Positions 33,890 through 41,953 of a DNA stretch of 64,000 nt are shown here, piece after piece. This DNA comes from Actinomadura rubrisoli. Its GTDB lineage: Bacteria; Actinomycetota; Actinomycetes; Streptosporangiales; Streptosporangiaceae. The notes beneath the pieces are model-generated. The model had not been told where the DNA came from. It saw only the letters and a program-made list of their open reading frames with translations, and ran no database searches. The stretch lies in NCBI RefSeq assembly GCF_004349215.1, contig NZ_SMKU01000007.1, positions 1 to 64,000 on the forward strand. Direction: 5' to 3'. Position 1 is the stretch's first letter; each line of letters begins with the position of its first letter. The position numbers and the translations under genes are program-made.

Positions 33890-34914
33890 TGCGTCCTCAA
33901 TCTCGGCGTGAGGTAGGCGGTCAGGACGTCGGCGATGAGGTTGAACAGCACGTAGCAGGCGGCGAACAGCAGCACGATCGCCTGGATGACCGGCAGGTCG
34001 CGCTGGTTGACGGCGGTCTGCAGCTGGCTGCCGAGGCCCGGGTACTGGAAGACGTACTCGACGATCACGACGCCGCCGAGCAGGTAGGCGAGGGAGAGCG
34101 CGGTGCCCTGGATGGCGGGGACCAGGCCGTTGCGCAGCGCGTGCCGGAGCAGCACGACGCGGGGGCTGAGCCCCTTGAGCCGCGCCATCATGACGTAGTC
34201 GGAGTCGAGCGCCTCGATGAGCGACGCGCGGACCAGGCGTGCCAGGTAGGGCACGACGGCCAGGGTCAGCGTGGCGACCGGCAGGACCAGGACGTCCGGC
34301 ACGGCCAGGGCGGTGCTGCCGGGTTCGACGAGCGACACGGCCGGCAGCACCGGCAGGACGGTGGTGGAGAACAGCATGACCAGCACCAGCGCGGTGACGA
34401 ACTCGGGCATGCCCGCGAGGGTGACCGACACGGCGTTGACGATGCCGTCGAGGACGCCCCGGGGGCGGAGCGCGGCCGCCGCGCCCACCGCGATCGACAG
34501 CGGCACCGACACCAGCGCCGAGACCGCGAGCAGCGTCAGCGAGTTCCCCGCCCGCCAGCCGACGGTCGAGGAGACCGGTTCGCTGCCCGCGAGCGACCGG
34601 CCGAGATCGAGGCTGAGCAGCCGGCCCGACCAGTGCAGGTACTGCGTGACGACCGACTCGTCCAGGCCGAGTTCCGCGCGCAGCGCCGCCACCTGCGCCG
34701 GCGACGCGGTCGGGCCGAGCACGGCCCGGGCCGCGTCGCCCGGCAGCAGGTTGGTCGCCAGGAACACGACCATGGAGACGGCGACCAGGGTCAGCACCCC
34801 GAAGGCGAGGCGCCGGAGCAGCCACAGGTGCCGCCCGCGCCATCGGGGCCGGTCGGCGGGCCGGCCGGCCGCGGCGGGGGTGCTCGCCGCACCGACCGCC
34901 GTATCGTTGCTCAT
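33886..34914 (-). CDS. Dipeptide/nickel-type ABC transporter permease (DppB-like)
   Basis: A 342-residue permease with a long N-terminal extension, a first helix RLAFGVLTLVAVSMVVFLATNLLPGD, the family AELGLDESVVTQYLHWSGRLLSLDLGRSL and the coupling motif DSDYVMMARLKGLSPRVVLLRHALRN. It ends by overlapping the DppC-like gene as GTGA. Gene order on the minus strand is binding protein, small ABM-like protein, DppB-like, DppC-like and fused ATPase. Confidence 0.9.
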   Translation of the reverse strand: MSNDTAVGAASTPAAAGRPADRPRWRGRHLWLLRRLAFGVLTLVAVSMVVFLATNLLPGDAARAVLGPTASPAQVAALRAELGLDESVVTQYLHWSGRLLSLDLGRSLAGSEPVSSTVGWRAGNSLTLLAVSALVSVPLSIAVGAAAALRPRGVLDGIVNAVSVTLAGMPEFVTALVLVMLFSTTVLPVLPAVSLVEPGSTALAVPDVLVLPVATLTLAVVPYLARLVRASLIEALDSDYVMMARLKGLSPRVVLLRHALRNGLVPAIQGTALSLAYLLGGVVIVEYVFQYPGLGSQLQTAVNQRDLPVIQAIVLLFAACYVLFNLIADVLTAYLTPRLRTQ

Positions 34915-34954
34915 GCTGCCCTCCTTGCTGTTCCGGTCGTTGCCGCGGCGGCGG

Positions 34955-35245
34955 TCAGCCGAGCCGCACGACGTCCCGGACCTCGTCGGTGGACGACACG
35001 CCGAGGGCCGCCTCGAACGCGTCGATCGCGGGCTGCGCCTCGGCCTTGAACGCCGCGTACGCCTCGCGGCTGGGGTACTCGTCGTAGTCGGTGAACTCGC
35101 CGTCCCCGAGCAGGCGGAACAGGAACCGGCCGCCGTGCTTCTCCAGGAGCGGGCGGACGGCTCCGAGCAGGTGCGGGTTCTCGCCGACGATCCGGTCGGC
35201 CTCGTCGGAGGCCATGGGGAAGGTGATGGTGACCATGACGGACAT
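34955..35245 (-). CDS. Small ABM-like (ferredoxin-fold) protein inside the transporter operon
   Basis: A 96-residue protein, MVTITFPMASDEADRIVGENP then HGGRFLFRLLGDGEFTDYDEYPSREAYAAFKAEAQPAIDAF. The repeated hydrophobic strand-helix pattern and EYPSREAYAAF resemble small antibiotic-biosynthesis-monooxygenase or Dabb-fold proteins that act as dimers. CAGGAG lies before ATG 35245. A gene of this type between a binding protein and the permeases is unusual; it may act on or sense the imported compound. It has no membrane or signal segment. The family assignment is tentative. Confidence 0.6.
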   Translation of the reverse strand: MSVMVTITFPMASDEADRIVGENPHLLGAVRPLLEKHGGRFLFRLLGDGEFTDYDEYPSREAYAAFKAEAQPAIDAFEAALGVSSTDEVRDVVRLG

Positions 35246-35320
35246 GAAGACTCCTGTCTGTTGATCGGCGACCGGACTCCCCGGTGCCGGTGAGGGTTCT
35301 CGGATGCGACGGCGCGTCCC

Positions 35321-35350
35321 GGGTCAGGCGGTGAAGGGTCAGGCGGTGAA
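35321..35350. repeat. 15-bp perfect tandem duplication covering the binding-protein stop codon
   Basis: GGGTCAGGCGGTGAA occurs at 35321-35335 and again at 35336-35350. On the minus strand this duplicates the last three codons and the TGA of the binding-protein gene, so a second identical Phe-Thr-Ala-stop follows. It looks like a slippage event and does not change the protein. Confidence 0.9.
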
Positions 35351-36919
35351 GCCGACCTTGCCGAGGCCGCGCGTCATCCCGAAGCCGGTCAGGTCCCTCT
35401 CGGGGAAGCCGGCAAGCTTCTTGCTGTAGGCGCCGAGCGTGTTCGGGTGGACGGCCACGATCCAGCCGCCCCGCTCGAAGAGGATCCGCTGCATCTCGTG
35501 CAGGTACTCCTTGCGCTTGGCCGGGTCGAACTCGGCCGACGCCTTGTCCCAGAGGGCGGCGTATTCGGGGTCTTTGAAGTGGGTCTCGTTGATGCTGGCC
35601 CGCGGGCCGTCGTTCAGGGAGGAGGTGGTGAGGATGGCGGACGCGGGGTAGGTGTCGACCGCGAAGTCCCACTGCAGGTAGTTGGGGCCGAACAGGGTCG
35701 CGGGGTCCACCACGTTGACCTTGACGTTCAGCCCGATCTTCGCGGCGTTCTCGGCGAGGACCTGGCAGGTGGCGACGAGCCCCGGGCCGAGGTCGCAGGT
35801 GTTGAGGGTGAGGTTCGCGCCCTGCTTGCCCGCCTCCTGCACCAGCGCCCTGGCCTTGGCCATGTCGGTGGTGCGGACCAGGTCGGTCGCCAGGTCCGGG
35901 TCGTAGCGGCCGTAGAGGTCGTTGCCGACCTGGGCGTATCCGCCGTAGGCGGAGAGGACGACCTGCTTGCGGTCGAGGCAGAGCCGCAGCGCCTGGCGCA
36001 GCCGCACGTCCGCGAGGGGCCCGGAGTCCACCCGCATGGTGATCGGGAAGAAGAACCCGGCCTCCGAATTGAAGATGACGAGGTCGGAGCGGTTCTTGGC
36101 CTGCGCGACCTGCGAGGCCGTCAGCCCGATGACCGCGTCCATCTGCCCGGAGACCAGCGCGTTGTAGCGGGCGCTGTCGCTGGCCAGCAGGGTGGCCGTG
36201 ACCCCGTCGAGGAACGCCGCGTCCCCGTGGTAGTGGGGATGGCGTTCGAACGTCGCGCTGACGCCGGCGGTGAAGCCGGTGCACTTGAACGGGCCGGTGC
36301 CCACCGGCTTCTTCGGGTCGAAGCCCACCGGGACGATGCCGAACGCCTGGCCGTCGCCGATGGCCTGGTCGAACCAGGCGGTCGGCCGGGCCAGGGTGAA
36401 CCGGACGGTCCGCTCGTCCACCTTCCGCATCGACGCGACCATGCCGATCTGGCCCGCGCCCGTGGCGTGCGTCTTGGGGTCCAGCATCCGCTCGAAGCTG
36501 TGGATGACGTCCTCGGCGGCGAGCGTCTTGCCGTTGTGGAACTCCACGCCCTGCTTGACCCGGATCGTCCATTGGTCGCCCTTGGCGTTGTGCTCGATGC
36601 TCTCGGCGAGCTGCCTGGTGAGCTTGAAGTCCGGATCGACGAAGGTGAGCCCCTCGTAGACCGCCGCGGAGACGACCCCCGACATGGTGTCGACCTGGAC
36701 GTGGGCGTCGGTGCTGGACGAGGCGCCGCCGCCGGAGAAGCCGAGCCGGAGCCGGCCGCCTTTGACGGGTTTCCCGGTCGGACGGGCCGAGGCCGCCGTG
36801 GAGCCCCCCGAGCAGGCGGCCAGTAGCGGTGCCGCGGTCATCGCCGCGCCGCCGAGGCCGATCGCGCGGAGCACGTCGCGGCGTCCCGGGCCGTCCTGGC
36901 CCGCAAGCCGGTCGTTCAT
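35339..36919 (-). CDS. Extracellular solute-binding lipoprotein, family 5 (DppA-like)
   Basis: A 526-residue substrate-binding protein. Its N terminus has RRDVLRAIGLGGAAMTAAPLLAAC, a twin-arginine-like lead ending in a lipobox (LAAC), so it is exported and lipidated. The mature part has the family-5 pattern YEGLTFVDPDFKLTRQLAESIE, WTIRVKQGVEFHNGKTLAAEDVIHSFERMLDP and GTGPFKCTGF. ATG 36919 is preceded by GGAGG at six bases; GTG 36925 is in frame but worse. The ligand could be a peptide or a small aromatic/heterocyclic compound, given the monooxygenase encoded upstream. Confidence 0.9.
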   Translation of the reverse strand: MNDRLAGQDGPGRRDVLRAIGLGGAAMTAAPLLAACSGGSTAASARPTGKPVKGGRLRLGFSGGGASSSTDAHVQVDTMSGVVSAAVYEGLTFVDPDFKLTRQLAESIEHNAKGDQWTIRVKQGVEFHNGKTLAAEDVIHSFERMLDPKTHATGAGQIGMVASMRKVDERTVRFTLARPTAWFDQAIGDGQAFGIVPVGFDPKKPVGTGPFKCTGFTAGVSATFERHPHYHGDAAFLDGVTATLLASDSARYNALVSGQMDAVIGLTASQVAQAKNRSDLVIFNSEAGFFFPITMRVDSGPLADVRLRQALRLCLDRKQVVLSAYGGYAQVGNDLYGRYDPDLATDLVRTTDMAKARALVQEAGKQGANLTLNTCDLGPGLVATCQVLAENAAKIGLNVKVNVVDPATLFGPNYLQWDFAVDTYPASAILTTSSLNDGPRASINETHFKDPEYAALWDKASAEFDPAKRKEYLHEMQRILFERGGWIVAVHPNTLGAYSKKLAGFPERDLTGFGMTRGLGKVGFTA

Positions 36920-36952
36920 GAGCACCTCCGGGGTGGAGAGAGGCGGATCGGG

Positions 36953-38206
36953 TCAGGTCGCGGGGAGGGAGCGGAGGTAGGCGCCCGCCGCGGCGGCGGC
37001 CATCCGTTCCAGCTGGTCGGCGCGGGTGCAGGCGGCGACCATGTCGCGGAAGTAGCGCTGCATCGCCTGCCCGTCGGCGACGGCGCTGGAACTGGCGTTG
37101 CGGAGGAAGAGCTCGACCGTGTCGTAGGCGAGCTGCTCGGAGGCGAAGTACATGTCGTTGAGGCGGGCGCTCTTGTCCAGGCCGAAGGGCTCGATCCCCT
37201 CGACCGAGAGGCGCGCGTACTCCTCGTAGAGCTGGCCGCCCCGGACCGAGATCGCCGCGGCGGCGTCGGCCCAGGCCAGCCCCATCCCGAGCCAGCGCTG
37301 GTAGTCGGGGTGGTCGGCGCGCAGGACGGGCTCGTCGTGGTGCGGGACGTTCGAGGTGGTGATGATCCGGACGTACTCGTCGACGGCGGCCATCGCGGTG
37401 CCGGCCGTGACCGCGGCGATCTCGCCCTCGGCGAAGCCCTCGAAGGTGCCGCCGTAGACGGGGTTGCCGTGGAGCGCCGAACCGGCCGTGGGTCCGTCGG
37501 ACGCCCCGAACCAGGTGCAGTCCACGGCGAAGTGGTCGGGGACGAACGCGCCGTCCAGGACGACGCTGTTGGAGCCGCTGCCCTTCATGCCGATGATGCC
37601 GCCCCAGTCGTCCAGGATCGTGTAGCCGCCGCCGGGCACCACGAACCAGCAGAAGCGGTCGGGCGCGTCCGGCTCGACGCCGGGAAAGGTGCCGAACCCC
37701 ATGAAGTGGGTGGAGTAGGGGACGCCCGAGCAGTACCGCCACTTGCCGGAGACCTCGTAGCCGCCCGGCACGCGCTCGATCGCGGTGTTCTGCCCGTGGC
37801 CGCTGGCAGGGCTCACGAGCTGGCCGAGCAGGCCGAAGATCTCCCGCTGGGCGCGCTCGGAGAAGTAGGAGCCGACCTGGAGGGCGTGCCCGGCGCCGAG
37901 GCACAGGCACCACGCGGTCGACGGGCATCCGCGCGCCACTTCGGCGATCAGCCGGTAGAACGCGGGGACGCCGAGCTCCAGGCCGCCGAACCGCCGGGGC
38001 TGGAGGATCCGGTAGAAGCCCGCTTCCCAGAACGCGTCGTGCGTCTCGGGCGAGTAGGTTCCGCGTTCCTCGGTGGCCTGCTGCTCGGCGCGCAGCACCG
38101 GGCGCAGCTCGGCGGCCCGCGCCAGCAGAGCGGCGAGCCCGGGCGGCTCACCGGGACCGACGTCGCCGCGGCCGGCCGTTGAGCGGATCGGTGCTCTGGT
38201 CACCAC
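36953..38206 (-). CDS. Acyl-CoA-dehydrogenase-fold flavin monooxygenase (group D type)
   Basis: A 417-residue protein of the HpaB/HsaA-like branch of the acyl-CoA dehydrogenase superfamily. Clues are RAAELRPVLRAEQQATEERGTYSPETHDAFWEAGFYRILQPRRFGG, CPSTAWCLCLGAGHALQVG and VSGKWRYCSGVPYSTHFMGFG. These two-component enzymes use reduced flavin from a separate reductase to hydroxylate an aromatic ring or a heteroatom. A flavin reductase gene lies 3.2 kb away at 41449. The start is GTG 38206 or 38203. It heads the transporter operon, so import and oxidation may be linked. Confidence 0.8.
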   Translation of the reverse strand: MVTRAPIRSTAGRGDVGPGEPPGLAALLARAAELRPVLRAEQQATEERGTYSPETHDAFWEAGFYRILQPRRFGGLELGVPAFYRLIAEVARGCPSTAWCLCLGAGHALQVGSYFSERAQREIFGLLGQLVSPASGHGQNTAIERVPGGYEVSGKWRYCSGVPYSTHFMGFGTFPGVEPDAPDRFCWFVVPGGGYTILDDWGGIIGMKGSGSNSVVLDGAFVPDHFAVDCTWFGASDGPTAGSALHGNPVYGGTFEGFAEGEIAAVTAGTAMAAVDEYVRIITTSNVPHHDEPVLRADHPDYQRWLGMGLAWADAAAAISVRGGQLYEEYARLSVEGIEPFGLDKSARLNDMYFASEQLAYDTVELFLRNASSSAVADGQAMQRYFRDMVAACTRADQLERMAAAAAGAYLRSLPAT

Positions 38207-38436
38207 ACGTCCTTCCCGAGGGCCTCATCGAGGTGGGGCCGAATGTGTGGTGAATCGTGCATCGCGAGGCGATGACCAGGCCATGTGCGCCCGACCAGCC
38301 TTGCGGGGACCGGTTGGGCGGCGGCACAGCACGCCTCCCGGCGCCGTGCCGCTACAGTGCGGAAGGAGGGTGCGGTCCGCGGGCTTGGGGGGCGCCCCGT
38401 CCCGCTCCCCTTTCCGCAAGCCCCTGTCCATGAACG

Positions 38437-39240
38437 GTGCGTATGAAGCCTTCGACCGGTCCTGCCTGGCTGGTTCTCGTATCGTCGGAACCGTCCGCGG
38501 CCGCCTCGTTCTACCGGGCGCTCCTGGACTGGTCGTTCGAGGAGACCGGGGACCGGGGGCTGAGGGCGGCGCGACCCGGCGGTGACGGATTCGGCGAGAT
38601 CCTCGACGTGGGCGCGCCCGCCGTCGCCGGTGCGCCCACCGACCGCTGGACGGTGTGCTTCGGCGTCCCGGCGCTGGGCCCGGCGCTGGAGGCGGCGTCG
38701 CCGTGGGCGCCCCAGGTGGCCCGGCCGGTGAGCCTCGACGGCCGTCCCGGCGCGCTGGTGACCGATCCGCGGGGAGCCGTGTTCGGGCTGGTCGAGTCGG
38801 ACCGGAGCCCGGTGCGCGGGGCGGAGGGCCCCTTCCACTACGAGCTCGCCACCGACGACCTGCCGCTGGCCGAGCGCTTCTACTCGGCCGTGCTCGGCGC
38901 GCGGATCCAGCCCGTCAAGGACGACATCTTCGACTTCCGGTCCCTGTCCGCGCCCGACGGCCTCACCCTGGGCGGGATGCTGGACGTCCGGGAGTTCCAC
39001 CCGAGCCCGATCGCACCGCACTGGGTGCCCTACTTCCACGTGGACGACGTCGACGCGGAGGCGATGCGAGCGGTCGAGCTCGGCGGCCTGATGCGGATCC
39101 CGCCGGACTCCTCACCCTTCGACCGGTACGCGCTGCTGGCCGATCCGAACGGCGCGCTGTTCGGCCTGTCCGACGAGCACCTGCGAGACGCCGGCCGGCC
39201 GCGCGACGTCCGCGACCCCGGCGAGCCCGGGCGCCGCTGA
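38437..39240 (+). CDS. VOC-family protein with two glyoxalase-like modules
   Basis: A 267-residue protein with two tandem VOC units: residues about 8-125 (AWLVLVSSEPSAAASFYRALLDWSFEE to GAVFGLVES) and about 135-250 (FHYELATDDLPLAERFYSAVLGARIQP to LLADPNGALFGLSDEH). Two-module proteins of this kind often act as lyases, extradiol-like dioxygenases or binding proteins; no metal triad can be fixed with confidence. GTG 38437 and ATG 38443 are both possible starts. It is divergent from the monooxygenase at 38206, so they may share the 230-bp control region. Confidence 0.82.
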   Translation: MRMKPSTGPAWLVLVSSEPSAAASFYRALLDWSFEETGDRGLRAARPGGDGFGEILDVGAPAVAGAPTDRWTVCFGVPALGPALEAASPWAPQVARPVSLDGRPGALVTDPRGAVFGLVESDRSPVRGAEGPFHYELATDDLPLAERFYSAVLGARIQPVKDDIFDFRSLSAPDGLTLGGMLDVREFHPSPIAPHWVPYFHVDDVDAEAMRAVELGGLMRIPPDSSPFDRYALLADPNGALFGLSDEHLRDAGRPRDVRDPGEPGRR

Positions 39241-39327
39241 GACACTGTCCCCCGGAACAGCCTTCGCTCGGCCCGCTGGTCACGGGCCCATGGCGGGGCC
39301 CGGCCCGGCTTGCGACACTCGGGTCGC

Positions 39328-40140
39328 ATGACCAAGATCGACCTTTGCATCGCGGGCGAGCGCGCCCGGGCCCGGGACGTCGTCGACGCCGCCGTCGCCG
39401 CCGAACAGGCCGGGTTCGCGGCCGTCACCTTCGCCGACCAGCTCGGGGCGGCCTTCGTCGGGCCGGACGCCTGGAACCAGGAGTGCTGGACGATGATGAG
39501 TGCCGCAGCCGCGCGGACCGAACGGGTGGACATCGGCTCCATGGTCCTCAACTACGCCAACCGCGACGCGGGGACCACCGCTGTCGCGGCGGCGTCCCTC
39601 CAGGACCTGTCGGGCGGGCGGCTCTGGCTGGGGATCGGTTCGGGCACCGGGCGGCGCAGCCCCTTCGCCCGCGAGCAGTTCTCGCTCGGCCGGACGCCCC
39701 CGCCCGATCCGCGGCGCCGCGCCGGGACGGCCGCATGGATCTCCGAACTCCGGCGGGTGTGGACCCTGGAGGGGCACGGCCTCCTGCGGCCGGAACCGCC
39801 GCCGCCGATCATCGTCGGCGCGTTCGGACCGAAGACGGCGGCCCTCGCGGGGCAGGTCGCCGACGGCATCGCCTGCCCGCTCGACGGGTTCGGCGACCAC
39901 GCCCGGCCCGTTGAGGAGCTCCTGGAGGTCGCGCGCGCGGCCTTCTCGGACGCCGGACGGACCGGAGGATTCCGGGTGGTGGCGCACACCGGCCCGCACG
40001 ATCCGATCGACGACCCCCGCTGGGGTCCGGGCGCGCCGGTCTGGGACCGGCTGGCGAAACTGGACGCCGAGCGGCTCGTCCTGTTCGCCCCGGCCTCGCC
40101 ACAAGCGGTCACCAAGCTCGGCAAGCGCCTACTGGGCTGA
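39328..40140 (+). CDS. LLM-class flavin-dependent oxidoreductase
   Basis: A 270-residue luciferase-like TIM-barrel protein. Landmarks are DVVDAAVAAEQAGFAAVTFADQ, RTERVDIGSMVLNYANRDAGTTAVAAASLQDLSGGRLWLGIGSGTG and PPPIIVGAFGPKTAALAGQVADGIACPL. Such proteins use FMN or F420. The short length and strong GSGTG match F420-type LLM oxidoreductases, an inference from the actinomycete setting. ATG 39328 is chosen because homology begins there. It follows the VOC gene by 87 bp on the same strand and is convergent with the terpene synthase. Confidence 0.85.
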   Translation: MTKIDLCIAGERARARDVVDAAVAAEQAGFAAVTFADQLGAAFVGPDAWNQECWTMMSAAAARTERVDIGSMVLNYANRDAGTTAVAAASLQDLSGGRLWLGIGSGTGRRSPFAREQFSLGRTPPPDPRRRAGTAAWISELRRVWTLEGHGLLRPEPPPPIIVGAFGPKTAALAGQVADGIACPLDGFGDHARPVEELLEVARAAFSDAGRTGGFRVVAHTGPHDPIDDPRWGPGAPVWDRLAKLDAERLVLFAPASPQAVTKLGKRLLG

Positions 40141-40206
40141 ACCGGTGTCTTTGAACCCTTGTCTCCGCCCGGGAGCGGTGAATCGTGGGCGGTCGTTGGC
40201 GCGCCG

Positions 40207-41202
40207 TCAGGAGGTGAGAGTGTCGCGGTCGTCGGCGTCCTGCTCGGCGTGTGCTGTGGCGTAGCGCTGAGTGTCGTGGTCGTACCAGTCCTGGTAGCCG
40301 CGCATCCAGTCCTTGAGTCCTTCGATGTATTTGAACAGGGCAGGACTGGCGGTCTGCTGCGCCGGCTGTGCCGATCGCAGGAAAGCGTCGATCTCCACAC
40401 GGACCCGCCCGGCGGTCGTGTCGACGGCTTCCCGCAGGGTTTGGCCTTGAGCGGCGTAGAGAGTGACCATGTTGCGGAACTGCCCGGGCTGACGTGCCTC
40501 TACCTGGAGGCTATGGATGTCGTTGGACCAGCACACCACGTTGTTGGTGTGCATGCGCAGTCGATGGAGGGTCGGGTGGTGATACTCCTCGGCGGTGAGG
40601 TGGGCCTGGTTGGCCGCGTCCGGCAGCGCCAGGCTCGGGGTCATGCCGCTGGCGTAGCGGCGGATCGTCTCATAGTCACCCATGGCGATCGGACGCCGCT
40701 GGAGATGGTCGAGCATTTGAAGTCCCGCCGTGCTCGCCCAGAGCCGTATGCCGGTGGCGAATCGCTCGAACTGCTCGGCCGACAATCGAGCGCGCAGCCG
40801 CCGGCATACATCCAGCCATGCCGACTCGCCATAGACCGGGAGCGGTCGGGAGCGGTCGTAGTCGAGAACGTCGATCATCGCTGTAAGGTTCGTCAGCGTG
40901 TCTGGGGTGACGGTCTGGACGCGGTCGACGAACAGGTCGTCAGCCAGGAAGAACCACAGGAAGTAGTCGGCGATGATCTGCAGCAATTCGGTGTCGGCGT
41001 GCGGGTAGCAGCGCGCCGCCAGATATCCGTACCGGGTCCGGATCACACGCTCTAGATAGACCTCATCGGGAATGAGGTCGTGCGCTCTCCCCCAGGCGAT
41101 CATCTGTTCGTCGACGGCGAGGGCCTGGGGGTGGCAGGCGCTCGGCCACGGGAACTCAAACCTAGGAGGCTCGATCTCAGCAAGCTCGATGGGGACGTTC
41201 AT
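40207..41202 (-). CDS. Class I terpene synthase (sesquiterpene-cyclase-like)
   Basis: A 331-residue bacterial terpene cyclase. The Asp-rich metal motif is FFLADDLFVD, the second is NDIHSLQVE (the NSE/DTE triad), and an RY pair lies near the C terminus (DTQRYATAH). It ionises an allylic diphosphate, probably farnesyl diphosphate, to a cyclic hydrocarbon or alcohol. GGAGAGG lies upstream of ATG 41202. No prenyltransferase, P450 or methyltransferase is adjacent, so it may act alone, as many volatile-terpene cyclases do. The product cannot be predicted here. Confidence 0.9.
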   Translation of the reverse strand: MNVPIELAEIEPPRFEFPWPSACHPQALAVDEQMIAWGRAHDLIPDEVYLERVIRTRYGYLAARCYPHADTELLQIIADYFLWFFLADDLFVDRVQTVTPDTLTNLTAMIDVLDYDRSRPLPVYGESAWLDVCRRLRARLSAEQFERFATGIRLWASTAGLQMLDHLQRRPIAMGDYETIRRYASGMTPSLALPDAANQAHLTAEEYHHPTLHRLRMHTNNVVCWSNDIHSLQVEARQPGQFRNMVTLYAAQGQTLREAVDTTAGRVRVEIDAFLRSAQPAQQTASPALFKYIEGLKDWMRGYQDWYDHDTQRYATAHAEQDADDRDTLTS

Positions 41203-41288
41203 CGCTTGACCTCTCCAAGGGACTGAACCGCCATACCCGTCGTCATCACCACCCGATCCAACCCGCTAACACCGGACCGCCCCCGGAA

Positions 41289-41319
41289 CTGTCGCGCTTT
41301 GGAGCCCCTGTCGCGCTTT
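41289..41319. repeat. 12-bp direct repeat upstream of the terpene synthase gene
   Basis: CTGTCGCGCTTT occurs at 41289-41300 and 41308-41319, start-to-start 19 bp, about 90-120 bp upstream of the terpene synthase start. On that gene's strand it reads AAAGCGCGACAG twice. It could be a regulator site; the rest of the 246-bp gap shows nothing. Confidence 0.5.
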
Positions 41320-41448
41320 CCTCCCCACCGGTGGAAGCGACATGGCAGGGACCGGCAAGATCACGGCCTTGTATTCAAGGGATTGAAGACACCCTCTGAG
41401 CTTGCCGTTTATAGGGGCGGCCTCGTCGGGTCGGCCCTCCTCGGGGGG

Positions 41449-41940
41449 TCAGGTGGCTCTGGAGAGCATGGCCGGGCGGGAGTAGGAACCCCGGTGGAAC
41501 ACCAGCGGGTCGGCCTGCCGAAGGACCTCCAGCTCCTCGACCAGTGCGAGGACCAGGTCGTGGTCGCCCGCCGGTTGCACCGAGAAGCGCGCGCAGCACA
41601 GCCAGGCCAGCGCTCCGTCCAGGCGCGGCAGCCCGTGCGCGCAGGGGGACCACCCCACACCGTCGAACCGCTCGGCGGGCGGACGGGCGAACCGTCCGCA
41701 CAGCCCGCTCTGGTCGGCGGCGAGCACGTTGACGCCGAAGTGCGTCCCGTCCCGCATCGCCGACCACGCCCGCGAGCCCACGTCCGCGCAGAACGACACC
41801 AGCGGCGGCCGCAGCGACACCGAGGTGAGGGTCCCGACCACGAACCCCGCGGGCCCGGTGGACGCGACGGCCGTGATCACGGCGACGCCGGTCGGCACGT
41901 GCCCGAGCACGTGCCGGAAGTGGGCGGTCTCGATCGACAT
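41449..41940 (-). CDS. Flavin reductase domain protein
   Basis: A 163-residue member of the NAD(P)H:flavin reductase family that supplies reduced FMN/FAD to two-component monooxygenases. Landmarks are FRHVLGHVPTGVAVITAVA, GFVVGTLTSVSLRPPLVSFCAD and FGVNVLAADQSGLCGRFARPPAERFDG. ATG 41940 lies 13 bp after the stop of the acyl-CoA-dehydrogenase-like gene, so the two form an operon, and it probably serves that enzyme and perhaps also the paralogue at 36953. Confidence 0.9.
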   Translation of the reverse strand: MSIETAHFRHVLGHVPTGVAVITAVASTGPAGFVVGTLTSVSLRPPLVSFCADVGSRAWSAMRDGTHFGVNVLAADQSGLCGRFARPPAERFDGVGWSPCAHGLPRLDGALAWLCCARFSVQPAGDHDLVLALVEELEVLRQADPLVFHRGSYSRPAMLSRAT

Positions 41941-41953
41941 GACGGACTCTCCC

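Noticed and set aside
34911-37928. A 1005-codon minus-strand frame over the binding protein and monooxygenase
   Set aside because: It is out of phase with both real genes and low-complexity (Arg/Gly/His); the real genes have motifs and ribosome sites.
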